From Candidatus Coatesiibacteriota bacterium (lineage in GTDB: Bacteria > RBG-13-66-14): DNA of 8,930 bases. The notes beneath the pieces were generated by a model, which saw only the letters and a program-made list of their open reading frames with translations, was not told where the DNA came from and searched no databases. This document shows positions 1 to 5,935 of the stretch, one piece after another; within the stretch, counting starts at the first letter, position 1; every line of letters begins with the position of its first letter. Location of the stretch: the NCBI GenBank assembly GCA_014728185.1, contig WJMB01000143.1:1-8930 (forward strand), in the 5' to 3' direction. The position numbers and the translations under genes are program-made.

Positions 1-124
1 CACCGTTAGTGAACGCAGCTTCGTCACACCGCCGAAATCCTCCGTGCCCGTATTGGCCGGGTAGCCTGGTTTAACTGCCATGACGGCCGTCATTCTCACG
101 GATGATTGGTCTTCTTCCGGGTAG

Positions 125-141
125 CTGACATACTATGTCAG
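125..141. promoter_or_regulatory. Perfect 8-1-8 palindrome, operator-like
   Basis: CTGACATA, a central C, then TATGTCAG form a perfect inverted repeat. The symmetry and short spacer look like a dimeric regulator site, or a small hairpin if transcribed. No gene starts close by, so its target is unknown and it could be chance. Confidence 0.3.
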
Positions 142-365
142 TGAAGGTGTCGATAATTAATGATGGCATCATGGAACGTGATCGGACCAAATCAGGCTGA
201 TTGATAGCGGCTTGCCGGGCCGTTCTTCACTTACCTGAAATGCACGTTGGTGATCAGTTATTCATTTAGCTTGACCTTAATGCTTGTTATTAAAGCACTT
301 AGGCGTCAGTGGCAATCTGTTGTCAGGGTATGGACATGTGTGCGGATATCCAGGCTTACCAAGGA

Positions 366-485
366 TGACACTCTTCTTAGTTGCCACATTTTGATTGCCC
401 GTTTTGTGACAGGAATCCGATAGCAATCACGTCTATTATCAACAGTGTACAATCATGATCAGGTCCGGACAGGGTATTCGATGAC
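366..485. repeat. Diverged direct repeat, copy A
   Basis: This stretch aligns without gaps to 574-693 at an offset of exactly 208 bases, with about 82 of 120 positions identical by hand count. Shared blocks include TATCAACAG, TGCCC and GGGTA. The similarity appears to continue past the core: GCACTTAG at 504-511 and CTGCTCTCAG at 526-535 have counterparts in the other copies. The reading frame is not conserved between copies, so coding selection is not evident. Confidence 0.6.
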
Positions 486-573
486 TTGCTTTTTTTAATA
501 ACTGCACTTAGAGGCAGATTCCACGCTGCTCTCAGAGCCCATACAAGGGTTCCGTTAACTAGATTTGCTGCTA

Positions 574-693
574 TCACACCTTTGCTAGCTGCCGCATCTC
601 GACTGCCCTTAATGTGTCAAACATCTGATGATCATCACGTATACTATCAACAGGCCGCAACCACGATCCAGTCCTGACGGGGTAGACGATCCC
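574..693. repeat. Diverged direct repeat, copy B
   Basis: Partner of 366-485 at a 208-base offset. Differences are transitions slightly more often than transversions (about 18 to 15 in 381-485), with copy B tending to G or C where copy A has A or T. Beyond the core, CTGTTTTCAG near 793-802 resembles 526-535 of copy A, but about 65 extra bases lie between, as if copy B had gained an insertion. A third, weaker copy is suggested to the left, with GCACTTAG at 295-302 and CTGTTGTCAG at 317-326, both 209 bases before their copy A counterparts. Confidence 0.55.
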
Positions 694-959
694 TGTGCCG
701 CTAAGCGCCTTAAGCGCGTATACCAATGGGGCGGGGTTGCTGATGCCGGGCGCCGGACATGACAGCCTCGGGATGTTGGAATCAGTATCGCAGCTGTTTT
801 CAGACAAGCACATACTGACCATCGCGCATACTAGGAGCGAGATACAAACGCGAAACGATCCCGAACGTTGATACGCGCACTTTATCTCAAGTTGACGGGG
901 TTCAATCATCAGTAACCCCGACAGCGAGAGCTGAAACGCCGACCAATGGCACAAGCGCC

Positions 960-1640
960 CTAGTGCGTCAGGGCGTAGACGACGATGTTGACGCCCATGC
1001 GCAGCGCGGCCTCCCGGACCTCCGGGGGGTCGCGGTGCACCGCCGGGTCCTCCCAGCCGTCGCCCAGGTCGCATTCGTGAGTGTAGTAGACCACCAGACG
1101 CCCTTCGACGAAGAGGCCGTAGCCCTGGGGCGGCTCGCCGTCGTGTTCGTGAATCTTGGGCGGTCCCTCGGGGAAGTCGAACCAGCAGTGGTAGATGGGA
1201 TGGTCGAAGGGCAGCTCGATCAATTCCGACTTGGGGAAGAGTCGTCCGAGCTCCCGCCGGATGTAGGGGTCCAGGCCGTAGTTGTCGTCGATGTGCAGGA
1301 AGCCGCCGCCGGTCAGGTAGTTGCGCAACCGCTCCAGCTCCAGGGCGCTGAAGCGCACATTGCCGTGGCCGGTCAGGTAGAGCAGGGGATAGTCGAATAG
1401 TTCGGCCTCGGAGGGTCGGACGACGGCCTCGTCGTCGGCGACGGCGATCCCCAGGGTGCGGCCCAGGTAGTCGAGCAGGTTGAGCAGAGAGCTGGGATCA
1501 CAGTACCAGTCGCCCCCGCCGCCGTAGTGCAGCCGGGCGATGGTCAGTTCCGCCGACGGCGCGGCGAGGGGCGGCGGCCCGGCCGTCGAGAGGAGCGCCA
1601 GGAGGAAGGGGACCAAGCGGAGCTGGAACAAATATCTCAT
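960..1640 (-). CDS. Exported DUF4159 domain protein
   Basis: The product is 226 residues. Residues 1 to about 27 form a signal peptide with a hydrophobic stretch (LVPFLLALLSTAG), so it should act outside the cytoplasm. The rest matches DUF4159: an N-terminal RLHYGGGGDWY segment, FDYPLLYLTGHG near 82-93, the glycine/aspartate turn GGGFLHIDDNYG near 111-122, LPFDHPIY near 143-150, GRLVVYY near 180-186 and the closing GVNIVVYALTH. The family is predicted to have a class I glutamine-amidotransferase-like fold, but its function is unknown. It is often found near MoxR/DUF58/BatA-type genes, none of which are in this window. The start is the only ATG giving a full signal peptide, yet no clear Shine-Dalgarno precedes it. 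It is divergent from the HEAT lipoprotein gene. Confidence 0.85.
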   Translation of the reverse strand: MRYLFQLRLVPFLLALLSTAGPPPLAAPSAELTIARLHYGGGGDWYCDPSSLLNLLDYLGRTLGIAVADDEAVVRPSEAELFDYPLLYLTGHGNVRFSALELERLRNYLTGGGFLHIDDNYGLDPYIRRELGRLFPKSELIELPFDHPIYHCWFDFPEGPPKIHEHDGEPPQGYGLFVEGRLVVYYTHECDLGDGWEDPAVHRDPPEVREAALRMGVNIVVYALTH

Positions 1641-1803
1641 GGCTGGGGCGTGCCGAGTTGTGCAGAAGACTGCCGGGGAAGGCCGGTGATAACAAGTCGG
1701 GCTGCGTCGGACCGGTCGTTAAAGTGATCGCAACGGGAGTCCGCCGGGTTTCCACCGACATCGTCGGGGACTGCAAACCGGGGGTTCGAGGGGCCTAAAA
1801 CCC

Positions 1804-1824
1804 GTTGAAGTGTCACTTTACAAC
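1804..1824. promoter_or_regulatory. Imperfect palindrome, possible operator
   Basis: AAGTG at 1808-1812 and CACTT at 1814-1818 are perfect inverted halves around one base. Symmetry continues outward as GTTG (1804-1807) against CAAC (1821-1824), with a 2-base bulge on the right. A related AAAGTGATC occurs at 1730-1738. Placed between divergent genes, it could bind a dimeric regulator, but no regulator gene is in view. Confidence 0.3.
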
Positions 1825-1864
1825 ACCGCACGATTATGCTAGTTTTACGTGGTCATTTCAACCT

Positions 1865-1892
1865 GGTGCGAGGGCCTCGGTGCGAGGGCCTC
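1865..1892. repeat. Exact 14-bp tandem duplication
   Basis: GGTGCGAGGGCCTC occurs twice with no gap, at 1865-1878 and 1879-1892. This is probably a slippage-type duplication in non-coding DNA. It could vary in copy number between strains. Confidence 0.8.
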
Positions 1893-2000
1893 TTGGTAGG
1901 GTGGCTCACTGGTCCACATCGTCAGACGGTCCATGCCGTGTGCTTCGCCCCAGTTGGCCTCTGCCACAAGGTTCGCTTCATACGATCCAAGCCATACTAT

Positions 2001-2052
2001 CTCCGGATCGGAGCATTACGGAACCAACCCCGGGCTCTTCGGGCCGACGGGG
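2001..2052 (+). promoter_or_regulatory. Two hairpins upstream of the HEAT lipoprotein
   Basis: The first hairpin is CTCCG, GAT, CGGAG at 2001-2013. The second, at 2028-2052, pairs CCCCG with CGGGG and inside it GGCTC with GGGCC around a TTC loop, leaving a 2-base GA bulge and one G-T pair. A weakly T-rich run follows. Both lie 90-140 bases before the start codon and could form a structured leader or attenuator if transcription starts upstream. I recognise no riboswitch class. Confidence 0.3.
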
Positions 2053-2140
2053 AGCTTTGTCTTTCCATATCTGCGCGTCCTCTGCATAGACGAAGGCCGA
2101 CAGTAACCAGTCTAGACCCGATACGTTCAAAGGAGCTTCA

Positions 2141-3646
2141 ATGTCGCGGTGGCTCTTCTATCTTCTCCCCCTGGCCTTGCTCTTGGCCGGTTGCGGCGGC
2201 CCCAACCTCGATGACGCCGTCTCCACCTACGAGGACGAGTCCAAGCCCCTCGAGGATCGCCTCGCCGCCATGCAGAACATCATCGCTTCCGGCGATGACT
2301 CGGCCGTCGACACCATGATCGCCGCCCTGGACGCCGAGGAGCCCGCCCTGCGCGCCAAGGCCGCCGGCGGTTTGGGTTACTACCTGGCCGATCGCTCCCT
2401 GGATCCGCTCATCGAACGGCTCGGCGACGAGAACGCCGAGGTTCGGGAAGCCGCCGTGCGCAGCCTGGTGCTCTTCGGCGAAACCGCAGTCGATTCGCTC
2501 ATCCGCACCCTGCGCTTCACCGACGAGGACAAAGAGACCCCCGAGGCCACCGAGATCTCGGAGCTGCGCCGCGAATCGGCCTCCAAGGCCCTGGTCTCCA
2601 TCGGTGATCCCGCGGTGGATCCCATGCTCGACAAGCTGGCCGAGCTGCAGCGCGAGAGCTTCCACAGCGCTTTGGCGATCCTGACCGACCCCGCCCTCAA
2701 CCTGAAGGTCAGCGAAGACCTCAGCGCCTACATCGACGCCGATGAGATCGATCCCGAAGAGGACTACGCCGCCAACGCCACCGACAGCGCCGCCCGCTTC
2801 ATCAAGCGCCTCTCGGGCAAGAACGCCACCTCGCGCAAGTACCTAAAGCTCTGCCTGGACGCCCTCGAGATAGAGCAGCCCCACTACCTGAATGTGCTGC
2901 GCTCCGACGATGAAACCGCAGCGGCCCTGGTCCTGACCGACCAGGCCTTCGCCAACCTGGGTCTCAAGGCTATCAACCCACTTATCCAGCTCCGCGAGAC
3001 AAACAGCGATGCCGCCCAGTTGATGAGCACCCACTACCTGGGCTTCATCGGCGGTCCCGAGGCCACCAGCGTGTTGATCGGCATACTCAACGAGAACTCC
3101 GACTACGCCGGATTGGATGTCAAGGAGACCGCCCTGGAGGGTCTGGGAACCATCGGCAACAACGCGGCCATCGCCGAGCTCTTCAACACCATTCGTAAGC
3201 CCGATTTGCAGAACAAGGCCGGCGAGCAGATCGAGCGCATCGGTCTCCCCGCCGTCGAATATCTGGTCGACCGCCTCGGGGACAACGATCCCAAGCTGCG
3301 CGCCCTGGCGATGTGGTTCTTCAACTACACCGACAACGGCGCCTACCATGAGCTGGCCCTCGAGGGTCTACTGGCCAACCTGGTCGTCCCCAACAAGGTC
3401 ATCCGCGAGAATGCCGCGCTGACCCTGGCCAACATGCCCGAGCTGGCCTTCGAACCGGTCAGCGAGCTGGTTGCCAGCGAGGACCCGGACATTCGTGAGG
3501 CCGTGGCGACCTGCCTGAGCGCCATGAACATCCCCCGGGCCCGGCCCCTGCTCGAACAGCTCGCCAATGACGAGGTCGGCGCCGTCAAGTCCGCCGCCGA
3601 CGAGGGCCTGCGCGCCCTGGAGATGGCCGAGTCCTCCGCCGGCTAG
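2141..3646 (+). CDS. HEAT-repeat lipoprotein
   Basis: The product is 501 residues. Residues 1-17 are a type II signal peptide ending in the lipobox LLAG, with Cys18 as the lipidated residue followed by GGPN, so the mature protein should be membrane-anchored outside the cytoplasm. Nearly all the rest is helical HEAT/PBS-lyase-type repeats. Clear units include DPLIERLGDENAEVREAAV, AVEYLVDRLGDNDPKLRALA, and a last pair around DPDIREAV and ARPLLEQLANDEVGAVKSA. The middle part (about 190-280) is more divergent. Such solenoids normally bind proteins. No catalytic motif is visible and the partner is unknown. The start is set by AAGGAG five bases upstream. The gene stands alone between its divergent neighbour and a strong terminator. 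Confidence 0.85.
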   Translation: MSRWLFYLLPLALLLAGCGGPNLDDAVSTYEDESKPLEDRLAAMQNIIASGDDSAVDTMIAALDAEEPALRAKAAGGLGYYLADRSLDPLIERLGDENAEVREAAVRSLVLFGETAVDSLIRTLRFTDEDKETPEATEISELRRESASKALVSIGDPAVDPMLDKLAELQRESFHSALAILTDPALNLKVSEDLSAYIDADEIDPEEDYAANATDSAARFIKRLSGKNATSRKYLKLCLDALEIEQPHYLNVLRSDDETAAALVLTDQAFANLGLKAINPLIQLRETNSDAAQLMSTHYLGFIGGPEATSVLIGILNENSDYAGLDVKETALEGLGTIGNNAAIAELFNTIRKPDLQNKAGEQIERIGLPAVEYLVDRLGDNDPKLRALAMWFFNYTDNGAYHELALEGLLANLVVPNKVIRENAALTLANMPELAFEPVSELVASEDPDIREAVATCLSAMNIPRARPLLEQLANDEVGAVKSAADEGLRALEMAESSAG

Positions 3647-3670
3647 TCGACTCAGCCGGCCCAAGTTACC

Positions 3671-3699
3671 AAAACGGGAACCCGCGGGTTCCCGTTTTT
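3671..3699 (+). terminator. Rho-independent terminator of the HEAT gene
   Basis: A perfect 14-bp palindrome is centred at 3684/3685: AAAACGGGAACCCG and its exact complement, ending in TTTTT. It starts 25 bases after the lipoprotein stop. The A-run on the left side could also let it work on the opposite strand. Confidence 0.9.
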
Positions 3700-3716
3700 C
3701 ATATCCCACCCCAAGT

Positions 3717-3956
3717 CGATCCCCGAACGCTCAGCACCGACCTTCGCCAAACCGTTCCGGATATCCCTCTCCGCCACGCCCGGCGTTGGCACGTTTCTTG
3801 CGGAGTTCCGCCGCGCCCACCACCGGACCGCGGCCCGCCCTGCTGCAAGAAACGTGCCAACGCCTCCCCTACCGGGAGGAGAAAGGGATCGTTTGCCCGG
3901 GGGCTGGTTTGGCGAAGGTCGCCGGGGCTGGCTGCTTCGCGGATACCGGGGGATCG
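3717..3956. repeat. Nested inverted-repeat element, about 240 bp
   Basis: Four colinear pairs of complementary segments surround one centre. The outer pair is CGATCCCC at 3717-3724 with 3949-3956. Next is a perfect 16-bp pair at 3738-3753 with 3906-3921 (CGACCTTCGCCAAACC and its complement). Then comes ATCCCTCTCC at 3763-3772 against GGAGAAAGGGAT at 3878-3889, with two extra bases. The inner pair is a perfect 20-bp match at 3782-3801 with 3845-3864 (GGCGTTGGCACG... and complement) around a 43-base loop. A small CCTCCC/GGGAGG hairpin at 3863-3879 overlaps the right inner arm. No protein is encoded. It resembles a palindromic interspersed repeat (REP/ERIC/MITE-like) or a long structured RNA. 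I found no target-site duplication. Confidence 0.75.
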
Positions 3957-4204
3957 GGGGGCACCACCCGACTGGTTGCACGAAAAACCAGTTACGCGGT
4001 TTGTCGCTTAAGGGCAAGACGCAAGCGCTTGATCAGTGTATCGATAAGTCGGGGCCTGGTTGGAGCTGGTGAGCCTGAGCGGCTGTCTCGAATTTCCTGC
4101 TGTTCCGTTTCACTTTTTTGCGAAGTGGTGAAACCAGGTATCTGCCAGATGCATCATAGATGGTGCGGAGGTATCCGCGAAACCAACAACAACTGAGGAG
4201 GAAC
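3957..4204 (+). promoter_or_regulatory. Structured leader before the helical protein gene
   Basis: No gene is seen here. GTTTCACTT at 4107-4115 pairs with AAGTG (4123-4127) and AAAC (4131-4134), leaving a GTG bulge. Closer to the gene, GCGGA, GGTA, TCCGC at 4165-4178 form another hairpin. The final bases carry a strong ribosome-binding site, GAGGAGG, just before the ATG at 4205. I see no confident -35/-10 pair. The hairpins suggest a folded 5' leader but match no known class. Confidence 0.35.
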
Positions 4205-4639
4205 ATGCGCACCATCCTGACAGCCCTGTGTATCCTGTCCCTGGGCCTGGCCGCCCACGCCGAAGACCTCTCCGCCACCGAACGCGTCTGTGAGCGTGCC
4301 GAGAGAATCGTCGCCAACGCGCTGGCCGCGGGCGATCTAACCAAGGAGTTGAGCAGCACCATGTCCAATCTGAATCAGGCCCTCGAAGGGCTCAAGGAAG
4401 AGATCGACACTACAGTACGCGCCGCTCTGACCGCCATCCCCGATGACATCGAGGGACTCGTCTCGGGCGCTCTGCGGACCGCCGCCGAGAGCATCGAATC
4501 CGTCGAACTTACTCCGGACACAATGATCCACCGCGACGGCGAGGTCATCAAGTTCTCCGAGCTTCCCCCCGAGGAGCAGCAGAAGATCCGGGACAGTCTG
4601 GAGAACGCCGCGGCGACGATTCGTGAGAAGATGAACTAG
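4205..4639 (+). CDS. Small exported helical protein, unknown family
   Basis: I do not recognise this 144-residue protein. Residues 1-19 (MRTILTALCILSLGLAAHA) are a typical type I signal peptide with an AxA cleavage site, so it is probably periplasmic or secreted. The mature part is charged and rich in Ala, Glu and Leu, with long predicted amphipathic helices, such as residues about 40-62 around LSSTMSNLNQALEGLKEEID. A short non-helical stretch, LTPDTMIHRDGEVIKFSELPPEEQQ, precedes a final helix. It has a single mature cysteine, Cys29 if numbered from this start. An ATG 45 bases upstream is in frame, but the strong ribosome-binding site and signal peptide favour this one. It is a single-gene unit ending at the terminator just downstream. 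Confidence 0.75.
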   Translation: MRTILTALCILSLGLAAHAEDLSATERVCERAERIVANALAAGDLTKELSSTMSNLNQALEGLKEEIDTTVRAALTAIPDDIEGLVSGALRTAAESIESVELTPDTMIHRDGEVIKFSELPPEEQQKIRDSLENAAATIREKMN

Positions 4640-4659
4640 AGGCGACTCATCGCGCTACG

Positions 4660-4688
4660 ACAACAGGCCCCTACGGGGCCTGTTGTTT
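4660..4688 (+). terminator. Rho-independent terminator between convergent genes
   Basis: ACAACAGGCCCC and GGGGCCTGTTGT form a perfect 12-bp stem around TAC, with TT following. It lies 20 bases after the helical protein's stop. The same stem sits 20 bases past the uxs stop on the other strand, so it may end both transcripts, although the T-run on the minus side is poor. Confidence 0.85.
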
Positions 4689-4707
4689 AAATGTGATCAT
4701 GGTTGGT

Positions 4708-5655
4708 TCAGCCCTGGTCGCGGAACCAGGCGATGGTCTGTTCCAGACCGTCGCGCAGGTCGACCTTCGGCTCCCAGTCCAACTCGCGGCGCGCGGCGGT
4801 GATATCCGGGCGCCGTCGACGGGGATCGTCCTTGGGCAGGGCGGTGTAGGTCAGCGCCGAGGAGCTGCCGGTGAGCTCGATGATCGCCTGGGCCAGTTCG
4901 AGGATCGTGCGCTCGTCGGGGTTGCCCAGGTTGAACGGTCCGGTCGCGTCGGTCTCCATCGCCGCGATGATGCCCGAGACCAGGTCGTCGACGTAACAGA
5001 AACTGCGGGTCTGGGAGCCGTCGCCGTGGACCGTCAGGGGCTCACCGGCCAGGGCCTGGGTGATGAAGGCGGGCACCACGCGACCGTCACCCGCCCGCAT
5101 CCGCGGGCCGTAGGTGTTGAAGATGCGCACCACCCGGGCGTCGAGGCCGCGGGCGCGGCGATGGGCGGCGATCAGGGCCTCGCCGAAGCGCTTGCCTTCA
5201 TCGTAACAGGAGCGGGGGCCGTCGACGGAGACGTTGCCCCGGTAGTCCTCGGGCTGGGGATGGACCAGGGGGTCGCCGTAGACCTCGGAGGTCGAGGCGT
5301 CGAGGAGGCGCGCCCCCTTCTCGAGGGCCAGCTCGACGGCGTGGAGGGTGCCCAGGGCGCAGGTGCGGCAGATCTCCACGGGCAGGCGGACGAAGTCCAC
5401 TGGGCTGGGCGGGCAGGCCAAGTGATAGATCCGATCCACTGGGACGGCCAGGGCGGGATGCCTCAACCAGTCCGCCTCGCTGATGTCGGCCTCGACGAAG
5501 GTGAGTTTGTCATCGTCGGACAGGTTCCCGCGGCGGCCGGTGACCAGGTTGTCGACAACGACGACGCGCCGAGCTTCGGCGAGGAGCCGCTCGACCAGAT
5601 GGCCGCCGATGAACCCGGCGCCGCCGGTGACAACAACTCTGGTTGGGGTGCCCAT
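4708..5655 (-). CDS. uxs: UDP-glucuronate decarboxylase (UDP-xylose synthase)
   Basis: The product is 315 residues, normal for bacterial UXS. This NAD-dependent short-chain dehydrogenase converts UDP-glucuronate to UDP-xylose and CO2 in the cytoplasm. The nucleotide-binding GGAGFIGGHL is at 11-20 and the acidic VVDN at 33-36. The UXS-typical CPPSPVDF is at 81-88 and STSEVYGDP at 121-129. The catalytic YDEGK has Tyr151 and Lys155, followed by RIFNTYGPRM near 177-186. The motif RSCYDEGKR is far more typical of UXS than of GalE or RmlB. I chose the ATG right before TPTRVVVTGGAG. An in-frame ATG 150 bases upstream would add an unlikely 50-residue tail. No strong ribosome-binding site is seen. It lies 280 bases downstream of ugd, whose product is its substrate. 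Confidence 0.92.
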   Translation of the reverse strand: MGTPTRVVVTGGAGFIGGHLVERLLAEARRVVVVDNLVTGRRGNLSDDDKLTFVEADISEADWLRHPALAVPVDRIYHLACPPSPVDFVRLPVEICRTCALGTLHAVELALEKGARLLDASTSEVYGDPLVHPQPEDYRGNVSVDGPRSCYDEGKRFGEALIAAHRRARGLDARVVRIFNTYGPRMRAGDGRVVPAFITQALAGEPLTVHGDGSQTRSFCYVDDLVSGIIAAMETDATGPFNLGNPDERTILELAQAIIELTGSSSALTYTALPKDDPRRRRPDITAARRELDWEPKVDLRDGLEQTIAWFRDQG

Positions 5656-5935
5656 TGTCTGCTCGCTTGGTTGATAAGCTCGCCGCGGGAGCGTGATAAG
5701 TAAAACCCGGATCTCGGTCGTGTTGGGGGGCGTCGAGGCCGGGCCTTCCCGAGGGCGGACTGGATGCGCCGCAAGGACCCGGCGTCCGGAAAGTCTGCGG
5801 GCCAATCACATCGGAACTCATGAAGATCGAGTAATGGCGCGCCCCTCTCCAAGGCACCGTCGGCTCCTGGTCGAGCGAGAGATGGCCGGTTGGGCGACGG
5901 GCGTTCCCGATGGTTCCCGCTGAACCCCGCTCGCT
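5656..5935 (-). other. ugd-uxs gap with direct heptamers
   Basis: This spacer is unusually long for an operon. TGATAAG occurs at 5672-5678 and again at 5694-5700, spaced 22 bases (about two helical turns), just upstream of the uxs start. A small hairpin, GGTTC with GAACC, lies at 5912-5926 right after the ugd stop, without a T-run. I see no good -35/-10 pair. Either read-through from ugd or a private uxs promoter is possible. Confidence 0.35.

Larger units (their letters stand above)
1..959. other. Long gene-free region with decayed repeats
   Basis: No convincing gene is visible. Open frames on both strands are short, have no good ribosome-binding site, and lack the GC-biased third positions of the real genes here. 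Base composition is clearly more AT-rich than the neighbouring coding DNA. What can be seen is a pair of diverged direct repeats with a weaker third copy (annotated separately), a perfect 17-nt palindrome at 125-141, and an inverted repeat at 896-902/914-920 (7-bp stem, 11-nt loop) about 40 bases past the DUF4159 stop. That last hairpin has no T-run on the minus strand, so it is at best a weak terminator. The region may be a decayed gene or mobile sequence, or a true intergenic spacer. Confidence 0.6.
1641..2140. other. Divergent intergenic region, DUF4159/HEAT lipoprotein
   Basis: This 500-base spacer holds no gene I can support. It must contain the start signals for both flanking divergent genes, but I see no strong -35/-10 pair. 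It does carry an imperfect palindrome at 1804-1824, an exact 14-bp tandem duplication at 1865-1892, and two hairpins at 2001-2013 and 2028-2052 upstream of the HEAT gene, all annotated separately. The HEAT gene's ribosome-binding site, AAGGAG at 2130-2135, closes the region. Confidence 0.6.

Noticed and set aside
896..920. Terminator for the DUF4159 gene
   Set aside because: The 7-bp stem has an 11-nt loop and no T-run on the minus strand, so it is not called as a terminator.
574..1074. Minus-strand open frame of 166 codons
   Set aside because: It overlaps the DUF4159 gene in another frame, begins with Pro/Gly/Arg-rich shadow sequence and runs into the decayed repeats.
1776..1796. tRNA T-arm-like GGTTCGAG
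   Set aside because: The required C after the loop and the matching stem are absent, and no acceptor or anticodon arms can be drawn.
1836..2318. Plus-strand open frame of 160 codons
   Set aside because: It overlaps the well-supported lipoprotein start in another frame and has no good start signal or recognisable domain.
2138..2665. Minus-strand open frame opposite the HEAT lipoprotein
   Set aside because: It is Gly/Gln/Leu-rich antisense of the repeats, with no start signal.
3738..3921. Retron-like msr/msd or transposon ends
   Set aside because: No reverse transcriptase or transposase is encoded nearby and no target duplication flanks the repeats, so only a neutral repeat call is supported.
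4693..5703. Long plus-strand open frame (336 codons) opposite uxs
   Set aside because: The minus strand encodes a canonical UXS with all motifs. The plus frame is a GC-bias shadow with monotonous Gly/Ala/Val/Asp content and no ribosome-binding site.
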